Counted from the first letter of the stretch, positions 25,769 through 38,086 are shown. The stretch: DNA of 64,000 bases from Onchocerca volvulus (GCA_000499405.2 HG738139.1:6596616-6660615), one strand, 5' to 3'. Notes: generated by a model from the letters alone, not told the origin. Translations and numbers: made by a program.

Positions 25769-28700
25769 ATGAATGATCCCGTAGAATTGCCATGCTGCAA
25801 ATGCAAGGAGTATGACGTATGGCGCCTGAAGTTGAGAGATTGTGGACATTTTGTTTGCATTGAATGCATTCTCGCACATCTCAAGGTAACCGTTTAGTAT
25901 TTTTTAGGATATTTCCTTCAAATTATATGGTTAAGAGGAAACTTGCAAATATTTGATTAACTTGAAAGTAAAGCAAGTTTTGAAAACTAAATTAAATTGA
26001 ACAATAAGAGTAAATGAATATTTATCAACTGGGAAAAAATGAGGATAACGTGTGTTGCGTTTGAATTAAATTAAAATAAATCAAATTTCTATGAAATTAA
26101 GCTAAACTAAATTACATCAGGACGAAATAAAACTGAACACCTTTTGATGACCCTTAAAAGATAAAATTGAATCATAGTATCATTCTATTAAAAATAAATA
26201 TGAGCAAAAATGGATGCAAGTGATAACGATCGGTAAAAGAAGACAAATCCAAATTAGTTGTTTAACTGCAAAAATTTTAATTGCAGAATTTAATTGCAAA
26301 TACTTTAATTCCGCATTAATTTAATCTTCGTGTAAATTTGTAGTATTGGATTAGAGACAAAGAGAAAGCACGAATTAAATGTCCAAAAAGGACATGTCCT
26401 AAGCGTATCCATGAAAATGATATTGATGCGGTGCTTGATCCTGATAATGACGATTTGGAGAATTTTCTGAAAAGATCACAACGCGAATATTTCTTACATG
26501 AGCATCGGAAACATAGCATCTATTATGCGTTTGGAGGAGAAATACAAAGATGTCCACTTTGTAAGGTTGGAATCACTTCTTGAGGATGGAAATGGACAGA
26601 GAATATATTCTTGTCCAAATTTCTAAAATACGGAACAAGCAATCAATGATTTATATACTTAGACGAAATTAACCAAATTCCGTCGTGCTTTTTAGGTCAA
26701 AATTCGACAAAAAAGTGTGTTTTACAACATGCAATGAAATTTTTAGCGCTTAAATTATGTAAAATAATACAGGAAGTTTTTGAAAATGTTTGAATTTTGA
26801 TTTAAGAAGGAAAAAAAAATTGCATAAATTCCTTTTTGATGAATTTAATTAAAAAAAAAAGAGTACTTGAGTAGCAGATGAAGTGTACGGAATGATTCCA
26901 TGAATTGAGATTCAATTGAGATTCAATTCAACTCCTACACTTACATTGAGATTCAAAGATCAGATGCAGGAAGGCATTGTCAGGTGATTTAGTGCTAGAA
27001 GTTGTTCAGTAATTTTAATAAACAGAATGCATGTTGCAGGCGCTTTATACGGAATATGCTGGGTGCAACTTTGTGCAATGTGTTAATGTAAGATGCATGC
27101 AACGATTCTGCTGGACATGCAATGAGCCTGCAGAATCACTGCAACATTTTGCAGGTATTTTTTGTAACAAAAAGAACAAAAAGTATAAAAGTCAGATTAA
27201 TTGGTGAAAATTTGAGTAACAGAAATTACAATATTTTCATTTTCATTTGCTAAATACAGGATTATCTAATCAGTTATTATAATCTAAAATAAAAATGCAA
27301 TTGCTTCAATTTTCGTAACAATTTTTTAATATTAAGCTTTAAATTTAAAAAATTAAATTCATCCTGTCATTGTACAGTGATTGTAAAATGGAATATTCTT
27401 AGATTTGCCTTGAAATACTAACATCTCAATAGATGATTGCTATATTTTAAGATTAAAAAGTAAAAAAAAAATTTGTTGCCAGGAAATAATTCAGGCTTTG
27501 AATATCTGCAGGTCGAGAATGCAAGCTTGGATGGGATGATTTATTCAAGATCTGTTTTATACTCAAGTTTTTGGCATTTACCGAAGGATGTTTGCTTCTC
27601 ATTTTTGTACCAGCCGTTAGCACAACTTTATTCGTTAGTTAATGAAATTTTTTTTCAGAATATTATCATTTTCTGCACAGAATCCTCGCTGTACACTTTA
27701 ATGGTTTATTTCTCCTTCTTGTACTTTTCTGTTGCACCATAATAAGTTGATTCATTGAATGCATCTGCATGTATTCTTCAAAAAACTGGATTCAGAAGTA
27801 CTGCGGACCATAAGAATAGAATATTTTGGTTATCATGAATTAATCGTACTCAAATATTTAACATTTTTCGAATGTGCTCAGAAACTTTGCCATACATTCT
27901 TTTGCTGATGTGTAGCAAATTTTACAGTATTTTGGACCGTTATTTGTATTGATCACACTCCCTTATCAAATACTTTTGTTGATTCGGGATTGTATGCGTC
28001 GAATGGGTAAATCACCATTGGCAGTTACTATCACGGTAATCATATCTCTTTATCTAATTTGGCAAAATCCATCTGATTTACATTTGTCAGATCATGCACT
28101 TCACTTTGCTGTCGGAATTACGCCGAACTGCAGTTATGTGCATTCTGTACACTGCATCACATAATATACGCAAGCATTCAACTTGCAAGTTACCTGCATT
28201 TTATTTGAGACAATATTGCTGTATCCGATCATAATGTTGGCATCAGTTCCTTTCGCTGTTGGCTCCTTGCTATTTTTCATACCATTGTCAACTGCATACT
28301 TCGCGATAGCAATTATCAAATGTATTCCTGCATTTTCAAAAGTAATGAAAGTTGAATGAAATTAAAAAATACACTCAATTATTTCAAAAAATACTGCAGA
28401 AGAACTTCTCCTTTATATGAATAATTGTTTATTAATTATTAATTGTGATTAAGTGATTGATTAATTAATTGGTTAACTCAAGTGATTATATGTTTGCAGA
28501 ATTAAAAACTTTGGTTATCAAGTTTTGAATTCTTTCGGCTACTTCCATATTTGTCCAGCAAAAGAACGAATGAATATATTTTGTTAAATAATTTTTCAGG
28601 CTTGTGATGTCCTTTACCTGATTTCGATGGCAGCTGGTTGTTTCGGCTTAGATCAATGGCGTACCGTCTTACAAGAAAATTATGAAGCCAATCGTCAACG

Positions 28701-28818
28701 TGAAATAGAAATCGAACAAGAAAAAGCAGAACTGAGCGAAAGTTTGTTTTTCTTTGTTTTTTTTTTTTTAACTTATAAATTAATCAGTAAGTTTATCAAT
28801 TTTGCATTTCTACTGTGA
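25769..28818 (+). CDS. RBR-like RING protein with membrane segments (probable E3 ubiquitin ligase)
   Basis: Exons: 25769-25885, 26344-26565, 27040-27154, 27512-27633, 27928-28035, 28210-28341, 28600-28818; the last end is uncertain. Residues 1-60 hold a RING1-like cluster: CCKCKEYDVWRLKLRDCGHF, then CIEC and a CPKRTCPKRI pair. A helical linker (DLENFLKRSQREYFLHEH) leads to one RING2-like module, RCPLCKALYTEYAGCNFVQC..CMQRFCWTC. Its AGCNFVQC places a Cys where RBR ligases carry the catalytic Cys. Three hydrophobic segments follow (CFILKFLAFTEGCLLLIFV; FGPLFVLITLPYQILLL; a long one in exon 6), then a Glu/Gln-rich tail. Canonical RBR proteins have a separate IBR between RING1 and RING2; here only one such module is seen. 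Ligase activity is inferred. The last exon may instead end at a donor near 28740. Confidence 0.75.
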
Positions 28819-29478
28819 TGATGGCCAAACATTCATTAATATCAGTATAAATAGTATCGGGAACAAGTTACTATATCCTGAAGCATTCAATAGATCTGTT
28901 GCTAACAGCTATTATTAACATCAATGCTTGAAAGCGAATAATAAACCTGCCAATATGTCCAAATTCCTACTATCCCTTTCTTTTCTCTTGAGAGAAGTGA
29001 AAAAAAAGTCAACCGCTCTGAAGATTGACAAAGCCTTAAAAGTTTTTATAAATTGTGAAGAAATTCTAGAAAATGGATGATAGCAATGTTGAAATATGTT
29101 ATATTTGGTAAAAATGCTCAATTATAAAGAAACATCGATACATTCTCATGGTTCATTATTATATTTGATTATTTGAAAGTAGCTTAATTCTATTATTAAA
29201 TTTTATTTTCCATTAAAAGAATTTACTGTATTTTTACCGGACAAAACGTCATCAACCGATATTATAAGTTTATTTGAATTTATTTCCAGAAACATAATTT
29301 CAACTGAAAATATTATTTCTACACATTAGAAAATATTCACAAATTCTTTACATTGAAATACAAGAGAAAATTTAAGGCCAATCAGGATGAATAAGCAAAA
29401 TGAATATGTAAGCACTGCTGGATAAATATGCAAGTAATAATTCTGGGAAAAAAATGTTGATAAAAGGCTATAGCAAAT
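28819..29478. other. Intergenic between convergent genes
   Basis: AT-rich spacer holding the 3' UTRs of the RING gene and the protease. The open frame at 28921-29121 (minus) has no protein features. Confidence 0.55.
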
Positions 29479-32038
29479 TTAGGTGTTACATCTTTCGTAA
29501 TCCTCAATCAACTCATTAGTTTTGTTTAACTTGGCAAATGAAGTCTGAATATAGGGTAACATTTTGCGAACATCGGCCATCACATCATATAAAAATGCAT
29601 TATCCTGCAAAATTGCTGGGATGAAAATTGACATGCGGTACAATATGAAATTGCAATGAATAAAAATACTCAAAACATCGGGAAATTTCGTTAATGAAAA
29701 AAGGCACTTTCAATTTGAGATCTACTCTTTAATCTATCAAAAAATACTTCTTGAACTGAATTAGCAAAACTATTAGAAATGTGTCTGAAAAAGACATCTA
29801 AGCATACTTCGCCATAGCAAGAAGAAGGATGGAATTCCAATGACGACTCAGAATGCGAGAGAATGCCATAAATTCTTTCGCCGAAATCCGTACCACAAAT
29901 GAAGGGTCCACCGGAATCGCCCTAAAACGGATTCATGACTCGAACGAATGAATCGTGGAAAAGGAAAGTGAATATTTGTCATCTATCTATTTCATTGAAA
30001 ATTATTAATTCAAACCTTAGTATTTATAAAATTCAAATTCCAACTCTTATGATATTCTAAACATAATCAATATAAGTGATTCCATTTATAATCGAATCAG
30101 CAGATATGATTGAAATGTTTCGTTAAATCAGCATTGATTTCTTTGATTGTTGGATGCTTGGTGATATTTCACTCGTCTAAGAGATCTATCTCTACCATTT
30201 CGAATTCCGGTAAAATCAACTTACACCACATATACGACCTTGACTTGCATCTTGTCCATTACGTCTCATTGGTATCAAAAGTCGTCCGTTAACTTCCGAA
30301 ATTGAAATATTTGTTAATTTTCGTAGTTCACCATCCGGTCCATCTAAAAAAGATTAGACATTCAGTATTTCGTTGAAACGAAAACAAATTTTAAAACTGG
30401 AGATAGAGTTTGGAATTGCTTTTGTGAATCGGATATTGAAATTTAATGTTCTTTTTAATGAAATTTAGTGTTTTTTTTAGTGAAATTTAGTGTACGCAAT
30501 ATTTTTCAGCAATATTTTTGGAAAAGAATTGGAACGATTCATTTTCTTTTTTGACAATTTGCGCATCAATTAAAAAAAAAAAGATTTGTTTTTCGCAATT
30601 TAAAACGATCGCACCTTTTTCTGAAGCTCCATAACCGAATAATGAACATTGATCGAGCAATTCTTTTGACGGTTGCAAAACTTCCCATTTATGAGCTCGC
30701 ACATCTTTCACTGGTAATTTGATAATTGAAAATATTCTGCCATTTCTGGCTTGACACACTGGCAACGGTCTCTCCAATTCAAACAAGGCATAATCCAGAA
30801 TTCCTTCCTTATCCTGAACAAATTATTTCTATTACTGTTATAACAGATGTAACCTTTCGAGATTCAAAATAAGGCACATAAGAAAAATAATAAAATGAAA
30901 AGAGCACTTTTTTAGGTTAACTGAACTTTTAATACAAGATAATGATTCCCTAATACTTTTAAGAAAATCTCTCAGATGATTCTCCAATACTTTTAAGAAA
31001 ATCTCTCAGACAATTCCACAATACTTTTAAGAAAATCTCTCAGATGATTCCCCAATACTTTTAAGAAAATCTCTCAGATGATTCCCCAATACTTTTAAGA
31101 AAATCTCTCAGATAATTCCCCAATACTTTTAAGAAAATCTCTCAGACAATTCCCCAATACTTTTAAGAAAATCTCTCAGATAATTCCCCCAATGCTTTTA
31201 AGAAAATATCTCAGAGATGCAACACGAATAGTTTCTATGCCACTGATTTATTTTTGTCACCAGCCTAAAAAACATATCATAAACTCAGATTACAGAAAAA
31301 GAAAAAAAACTAGAAATAGCTACATTTAAATTTTAGAGTCAAATTAATAAACAGAAAAGAACAAGAAAATCGGCTTACTTCGAGTTCGGATATCTTCAGC
31401 ATACCGTGAAATTTACCGGTAGTCTGAACTACATAAGATCGCCTACGACTTTGTCGAAACGATACTTTCGTCACTTTACCAAGCTGTCGCTTCGTTCTTT
31501 CATCGCTGAAATTAAAAATTTACGGGATAACCCGGAACTAACGTGAGATAAATTTTCTACATTCTTATAATCTTATTTAAAAAATAAAAGGTAATTTAAA
31601 CTTATGAGCCAAGTTGTTTGTACCAAATATTTCTGTAACTTATGAATGTATTTACATCATGCAGTGTGCAGCAGTAATCATTACCGAACGAGATAAAAGA
31701 TTAGCTGTGCATAACACCTTCTGATCTGCAAAAAATTAATCGTAATCCAAATTGATTTAATCAATTTGGCTAATCCACATACACATAAGCAATCAATTTT
31801 CTGAGCTTAGATCAAGTTCCATGACAAGAAAACATGATTTTTTTTTTTTCAGAACTTTTTTCATCTTTATTTGTTGCCGAGACTTACTTGGCCAAACAAT
31901 GTCCAGCTCGGCTATATATGGGAATGATTCGGGTGCAATTGATTTACCGTTGCTAACCATCCTGAAGATACTTTTTGGAAAAGCTTCACTTACATCAAAC
32001 AAAAGTATCAAAATAATTGTTGCCAGACATAAAAACAT
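29479..32038 (-). CDS. Secreted S1 (chymotrypsin-fold) serine protease
   Basis: Seven exons: 32038-31888, 31725-31656, 31505-31379, 30813-30615, 30343-30225, 29921-29808, 29604-29479, giving 301 residues. A signal peptide (MFLCLATIILILLFDVSEA) precedes a short propeptide and the mature start RMVSNGKSIAPESFPYIAEL, where the usual Ile-Val is Met-Val. The catalytic triad is complete: His in TAAHC, Asp in DYALFEL, Ser in GDSGGPF. Six residues before the Ser, where trypsins carry Asp189, there is Arg (GRICGGDS). This would suit an acidic substrate residue or alter the pocket. The C-terminal helix is long (YDVMADVRKMLPYIQTSF). The start follows a TTTGCAG acceptor by 18 bases, a probable SL site. 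Exon 4 ends at AAAAAG/GTGCGA; reading on would add a poorly coding tail. The protease family is certain, the substrate unknown. Confidence 0.9.
30943..31220. repeat. Minisatellite, 8 copies of a ~34-base unit
   Basis: Eight head-to-tail copies of a unit close to CCAATACTTTTAAGAAAATC plus TCTCAGATGATTCC lie in the intron between protease exons 3 and 4. Copies differ mainly at two or three bases (GATGATTC, GACAATTC, GATAATTC). The two outer copies are the most diverged, the usual pattern for unequal crossing-over. Confidence 0.95.
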
Positions 32039-32108
32039 ATTTGTTGAAGTGAAGCCCTGCAAAGAGAAATGTAGATGATCAGATAACAGTCCAAGTTTTA
32101 CTCATTAG

Positions 32109-32208
32109 TAATATAGTAATAGGTATTTCCTGCATACTGAGAGATGATGGTCCAGATATACTGCTGATTCAGCTTAATGATAAATATTGGCCCTCACTTT
32201 GGATAGGT
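32109..32208 (+). other. Coding-like open stretch, unassigned
   Basis: Plus-strand reading gives LRDDGPDILLIQLNDKYW then PSLWIG, ending at a good donor (G/GTAAGA, 32207). It has no ATG and no partner exon that I can join with confidence, and it lies just upstream of the protease start. It could be an exon of an unrecognised gene or chance. Confidence 0.25.
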
Positions 32209-32861
32209 AAGATTTTGGACTCTTCGACTAGCTATAATGACTAACTTTAAAAATGAGGTTATTCCGTATTTTTAAATGCTGTATATTTCCTCAAATTGCA
32301 CGAAGTCCCTGTAATAAAACAATTCTTTATTGCAAACTTTGATATATAAATACATGATTAGTGAAGAAGCAATCAGCGATTTGTTAATTTTATAAGGAAA
32401 AACTATTCAAAAGTTTTTGCATTTTTAAATATGATTTATGTTCGATAGAAAGTATTTTTGTATTTGTAACAATGTTTAGAAACTTCGCAAAGCAATTGAG
32501 AAACTAAAATCGATATAAATAGTAATAAAATTTAATAAAATTAATGAAACATAAACTATATAAACTGCTTTTAAAAGATTAAGATCAGTAATGATAACTT
32601 CTCATCAAATTTCAACTTTTACAATTTGCATTTTGATTATGCTTTATTTTTGCTATCAAGAAACTTATGATCAGGAGAATTTCAACCTAAAACGATATTT
32701 CTTCAAGTCATACTAATGTTTCTACAACAAAACGGCAGAAGATCAATGTTATAAACAATATACATTAGCTAAAGATTTTCTTCGATTGAAATTACTGAAA
32801 AAGTAGCCATAAATCGGAATTTCAAGCGATGCCGGATCAAATGATGTATTTAAGAGTTTAG

Positions 32862-33240
32862 CAGTTCATAGAACAAAGTTTTGCGGCATCTGTCGGAAAA
32901 TCCCGGAAGATGGTTCAATTACCCAAGTTTGAGGTCAAGAAGGTAATTTCAAACAAGCCACCAAAACGATAAACATGTTTACTGTCAAAAGCTCCGATCA
33001 AAAGACTGAGGTTGACTAACCATGAGGCGACACTTGAAGATCAGGAGAAGAGGAGGAGCCTTCGAAAGGATTTATAAAGTTCGGTTTTTGGAGCAGGTCG
33101 CTTTTCGAAAAAGATCTTTTCTAGAAGGTTTCTAGAACAATTATTTACATCAGTTTCTATAGCAATCCAGGGGGACGATTTCTACAACGAATCAACCAAA
33201 TCGACAATCTAGGACGAATATTCTTCTCTACTATCAGCAA
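32862..33240 (+). pseudogene. Coding-like segment with internal stops, unknown
   Basis: One plus-strand frame stays protein-like for about 125 codons with four stops: QFIEQSFAASVGKSRKMVQL.., then LTNHEATLEDQEKRRSLRKD, then FSKKIFSRRFLEQLFTSVSI. The segment is richer in G+C than its surroundings. The first piece (32862-32942) also has a TTTAG acceptor and a GTAATT donor and is a multiple of three long. A second frame at 32825-32929 includes KFCGICRKIPEDGSITQV. The product is unknown; a decayed gene or old transposon fragment is possible. Confidence 0.3.
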
Positions 33241-33518
33241 AGGAAGAATAATCTTGTAATCAATTATCCTGAATATTCTTCAACGATTGTTTGTATTATA
33301 CAGGAGGAGACACTCTTCCATCTATCAATAAAACTTTTTCAAGAAAAAATTCGTTTTTGTCACACCAATTCAGACTCAACTTTTTACATCTCGTATTTTC
33401 TAGATAAGCTAATGATGGCAAAAGTATCGATCGGTCTACAAAGGCCTTATAAGTTGACAATTAGGAAAAATATTCATTATTAAATAAAGAAGGACGAACC
33501 TTTTTTAGCTAGTCTAAA

Positions 33519-33750
33519 ATGAATAAAACATTAAGGTTTTACGAAAATCAACATTATTTGCCAGGGTATGAAGAGCAGGGGATGACTTTAATGGTAATAA
33601 TTAGTATTCTACTGTATGAAAGTTTGACCAAAAATCAATTTAATCAATTCATAAAGGAATATCATTCACATCACGAACAAACAATAAAAGTTTCAGGTGG
33701 CTAGTCACCGTTTCCGTTTTGAACGCTCCTTTCTCATTGAAATCATATGA
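33519..33750 (+). CDS. Possible two-exon micro-protein, unknown function
   Basis: Exon 1 (33519-33593) begins with ATG 11 bases after a TTTTTTAG acceptor and ends at ATG/GTAATA. Exon 2 (33697-33750) follows TTTCAG and ends in TGA. The 42-residue product contains RFYENQHYLPGYEEQGM and VASHRFRFERSFLIEII. Splicing keeps the frame and the composition looks protein-like, but no family is recognised. It may also be a piece of a larger broken gene together with 32862-33240 and 33972-34109. Confidence 0.25.
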
Positions 33751-33971
33751 TCGCGGCCATCTCATAAAAATCAGCAAAAAGTTACTACGAATCGAATAAC
33801 TATCTCTTGAAATCTGTAAAATTCAGATAATGAAAACTGAAGTTCATAAGAAAGAGTTCGATATATGTCATTTCATACTTGAAACAAAGTAAGATGTAGT
33901 TCAAGTCTCGAGAAACATCAGGCTACACTTCATGAAAGCTATTATTGTTGCATTTAATTTTTATCATTAAG

Positions 33972-34109
33972 CATCGGCAGGAATGGAATAAATTCCGGCA
34001 GGCGGCACGCACGGATAAATTTGCACATTTATCGCTTTTGGAGAAACTGAATATGATTAAATTTGAATATTCTATTGGATCATCGGGATTTGGTTTTGTT
34101 AAAGCATAG
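33972..34109 (+). other. Possible terminal exon, unknown gene
   Basis: A 45-residue open stretch after a weak ATTAAG acceptor: HRQEWNKFRQAARTDKFAHL, then LEKLNMIKFEYSIGSSGFGF, ending in a stop at 34107. The composition is clearly more protein-like than neighbouring frames. No phase-compatible upstream exon could be fixed. Unrecognised. Confidence 0.3.
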
Positions 34110-35539
34110 ATAAATGATCTAATTGCAAATCTTTTATTTTAATATTAAATATTTTCAATTAAAAAATCTTCAATTTTGTTTATTTTAACTTAGTTCCGCT
34201 ATTAAACTATACACATCAACTTCTGAATATCTTAGATTATTCCACTTCCATACAGAAATTGGTTCAACTCAAAATTAAATCAGTTTAAATAAATAACCTC
34301 CTGGGAATATCATGATTTCTTCTTGGATATGGACTCAAAATCCAAACCAGGTTACTTTTCCATGTAAAATAGCTTAGAAAAGCTTGTTGCACTAACAGAA
34401 ATAAAGTGAATCGATAATCGCATCGAGCATTTCTCCAATAGATCTCAATTTATCGCTAAAATGATCGGAAATAAGATAGGAAATTAAACTGTAATAAGCA
34501 CAGATAACAAGTGTAACAAACATTAGTTTATTTGACAAGAAAAAGAATTAAGCAAGCAAAAAAAAAGAAAGAATATTCTTGGATGATAAAGTAACGACAA
34601 CCATATTACAAATTCAACAAAAAAAAAAGAAGTTTGTTTCGATTTATTTTAATGATTTTATCAAGAGATATTGCCACTGACAAGAGTAACAATCGAAATA
34701 ATCAAAGCGAAAGGCATCGAAAGACAGAAAAGAATGAATTATCATTTATAATTAAGAGCATCAATTAAAAACGTATAATAGGTAAAGTTCATAAGTGAAT
34801 CTAGTAATTAATCAGTCTAATCATTCAGTATGAATGCATTACGATGATAGCTAAAGGATCTATTAAAATAGAAATGACCTCTTGTCAGTAAGTTAATTGT
34901 GGTTGATGATGCCTAGGAAAAAAATTAAATTTCAAAAAAAATTTCAAAAAAGGCTACAGAACAAATTTCTAAGTAACATTTGCACTCCAAAATGTCAATC
35001 AAAATTATTTGGAAATGTTGCGAAAAACATGTCGAAATATAAGTCTAGAACAAGATATGGATAGGAATACCGTTACGAAAATGCCATCAAACGGAGAACT
35101 ATATTCAAAACAAGTCGAATCGATTTAATAATAAATCACAATTAAAATCAGCGTAAAATTAACATTTTATGCCAGAAATAGCATTTAATTTTCCATCATT
35201 CTGAAAATGTCTGATCAATTTAATCGATATATTCCAATTCAGCTATCTGTATGCCTCAATGTTGAGCATTCGATTGGATTTTCAAGCGCTAAAGATTTCT
35301 TGCTAATCTAGATTATCGAGGTGTTTATGGATTCCATCGTCCTGAACTGCACTGTTCTGTAATTTTTAGATTTACTATTTTTTGATCTCCAAGGTTGCTT
35401 CCGCATTGTTCACAAAATGTAAATTTAAAAATGGGGCAATAAGAAATGATCTTGAACTATCAAGAAAAACAAATTAAGTGTAGAGAAAACTGAAATATTT
35501 TTTCATAAAACATGATGAAGTATTTGGAGTATTTTGTAG

Positions 35540-35700
35540 AAATCTGCAACATTTCTCAGCAAATGGATCATTTATCCATGTCTCGATACAATGATCTTTG
35601 TTCTCTTCCAATCTGCTAATAAATCTCATGTACATTGAAATGTTGAAATCCATGTTGTCTGGAATGTTGTAAGGACTAAAGCTTACTGTAAGCATTCTCC
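35540..35700 (-). repeat. Minus copy of a diverged inverted pair, with a 95-codon frame
   Basis: Read on the minus strand, this stretch resembles the plus strand at 36040-36155. The shared core is ATGAGATTTATTRGCAGAT, then AGATCATTGTA, TGGATAARTGAT and ATTTGCYGAGAAATG. A minus open frame (35761-35474) covers it and includes MYMRFISRLEENKDHCIETW and several Cys, so it may be an exon of an unrecognised gene or element. No start or partner exon was found. Confidence 0.5.
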
Positions 35701-36039
35701 ATCTCTTATCTTTTGTCTTTGTAATCAAATCCTTTGTACTCTTTAAGACCACAAAGACCAAGGACTATTAATATAAAAAAGAAATTTTGACAATTGTTCG
35801 GGTTTTTAAGCAATTTCAACTCAATCAGATCTTCACTCAAGTTACTCAACTTACTCAATCTATTCAACAACTACTACTCTCCAATTTTAAGTTCAACTCT
35901 CGATCCATCTCTATTACAACCAAGCGATCAACTGCAATCATGTTATTATCTAACTTTATTCTGTCTTACATTGTAGACGAAGAATCAGTTCTCCGTTAAT
36001 CAAGAAAACCTACATCAAGAGTCGTCTCTACCACAATGT

Positions 36040-36155
36040 AAAAAATTTTCTCGACACTACTGTGTTTCAATTTGCATGAGATTTATTGGCAGATCGGGAG
36101 AGAACTAAGATCATTGTACTGAAATATGGATAAGTGATTCATTTGCCGAGAAATG
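36040..36155 (+). repeat. Plus copy of the diverged inverted pair
   Basis: Homologous to the minus strand of 35540-35700, about 80% alike by eye over roughly 100 bases, but its reading frame is broken (TGA within ATGAGA, later TAA). It looks like a decayed paralogue in opposite orientation. Confidence 0.5.
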
Positions 36156-38086
36156 AGCCAAAGAGCATTATTATTTGTTAAAAGAGACAGATTCGTCGTT
36201 GTTGAAATTCCAGTGCAACTGATAAATAATTTGTTACAAGTAGAAAATCTTCTAAAGTAGCTATGTCCTCTCGATGTGACAAAGCAGTTTCAAGAAAATC
36301 AAAGCATGGTGCATTTTTCATTCATATAAATTAAGATATATTAAGTAATTTACAGCAAACTTTTTCAGATTTGCTAACTTTCTAGAAAAAAAGAAAATTT
36401 CTCCATGTTTTTTGTTTGTGCTATATATTGATAATGTCTAAGAAATAATAAAAATAAAGCAAAATGAGAAGTGTACAAACCAAGTTCAAGTTGAAATCTA
36501 AATTTCAGTTGTAGTGCTTGAGAAAATTTTCTATCTGAAATGGTAAATTTGCTTCCAATGGAAAGAACACGAAGAGCTTATCTCTTGAAATTCTGTTTAT
36601 GCTACTAGAATATGGATATTTAGATTTATGTGTGAATGTACTGTCTCCTTTTTTTCGAAAAGAACATGAATGACATCTGACGGAAAAACAGAATAAACGA
36701 AGGAAGAAAAAGGAATCGGAAAATGTTAAGTTTTGAATCACTTCGAATAACATTTTCATGACAGATAAAAAAACTATTCACTGGCAAACAAACATATGGC
36801 AGATAGAACAATACATTCTTTAATAATAATTATTTAAAAAGTTAGGAAGAATTTCTCCATCGGTTTGGACGAAGAAACTTTTGAATAGAACCTCAAAAAA
36901 AGAGATAGTTGAATAGTTCTATCGCTTTGATGTAGAATGATAAAACAATATATTTCAGTGATCAGTATGGACAAGATAAATAAGTATGAGGATCTAATAA
37001 GAGGTGCAGTACTGAGAAGTTTGTGCAATGAAACGGAACAACAATGGATTGAAATAATAGTTTTTGGATTATAACTTAGAAAATAATCAATTTATGAAGT
37101 AAAGACAAACAAGAAAGCTTTCGTCGAAAAGCGCTTTAATCTGAAAATATATTTTCTCAATTCTTTCCAGGATGAATAATTACTTTGTGCATCGTTTGTC
37201 ATATTGTATCTGAAAATGGAAGGATTTCGGGAGTAAGCACTTGTGTATTTCCCAAATTAATTGGATTTATGATGCAATACTTACCTTCCTATGTTTATTA
37301 GAAAAACATCGAGAAAACCCATCGAGCCGTTGATAAGGGAAAAATTCCGAAATTCTTTTTGAAGGAATCCAGAAGAGCTCGGAAGAAACTGTAGAAGTGA
37401 GAATAATCGGAAAAATGCCCAGCGACAAATGTTCAGTTGGTGAACATAAAGTAATCTGAATGTAACATCATCACATCAAAAAACTTTATTAAGACTATAA
37501 ATTATACAGAAACTGAAAATGACAACTTTCACGTTTGGAAAGCATTGAATGAATGCCTTAATTCATACAATAACTTCACCGCAATACAGATATAAGAAAT
37601 ACGCTGTAGGTATACAACTGTGGGATTAAAAAAGGATGATCATTTCCATCACCATTAATTCTCTAAAAAATTAGCTGCGAAAGTAGTTGAGAACCAAAGA
37701 CAATATTTGGCAACTCTGACAGCAAAGTGTTTGGAAATTGAAAGCTAATACTTATATAAATTGTAAAACAATGCTCGCATAAGATTAAAACATGAGAATA
37801 TGCAATTTCCAGAAACATATGAAAAAGTAAGAACTGGAAACCGAAAATACAAGATTCACAAAAAATGAACATTAGGCACTTGACAAAGTGACGTTGATTA
37901 AAACGTCCCACAATTATTCGCCAAACTGCAGCTCTGCACGCTTCTGATAAATTAAGTTGATAATTCTGATCAAATGATACACTGCAAATCACATTATTAA
38001 TGGTCGATAACTGTTTGTTCATTTAAAATGAAAAAAAAAAAAAAAAAAACCATCAAAATAGGGGTTCTCATTAATCAAATACTGAT

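Larger units (their letters stand above)
34110..38086. other. AT-rich intergenic block
   Basis: About 4 kb without a supported gene, apart from the diverged inverted pair listed separately. Open frames such as 36505-36811, 36834-37028 and 37663-38022 are rich in Phe, Ser and Leu from A/T-rich DNA and lack splice-consistent structure. The block will contain the PUF 3' UTR at its right end. Confidence 0.55.

Noticed and set aside
27473..27742. 89-codon plus frame starting at an earlier acceptor (27481)
   Set aside because: Using the later acceptor at 27511 gives the right phase from exon 3 and a clear membrane-segment frame, whereas this frame is a shadow.
30487..30614. C-terminal extension of protease exon 4 frame
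   Set aside because: Splicing at 30615 matches the next exon's phase; the extension has no homology-like features and would miss the active-site Ser.
31821..32078. 85-codon plus-strand frame
   Set aside because: It is the antisense of the protease signal-peptide exon, whose minus frame has the expected signal sequence, splice sites and downstream catalytic exons.
36505..37028. Several Phe/Ser-rich minus frames
   Set aside because: They overlap one another in different frames and reflect A/T-rich DNA; none shows a domain, signal or consistent exon boundary.
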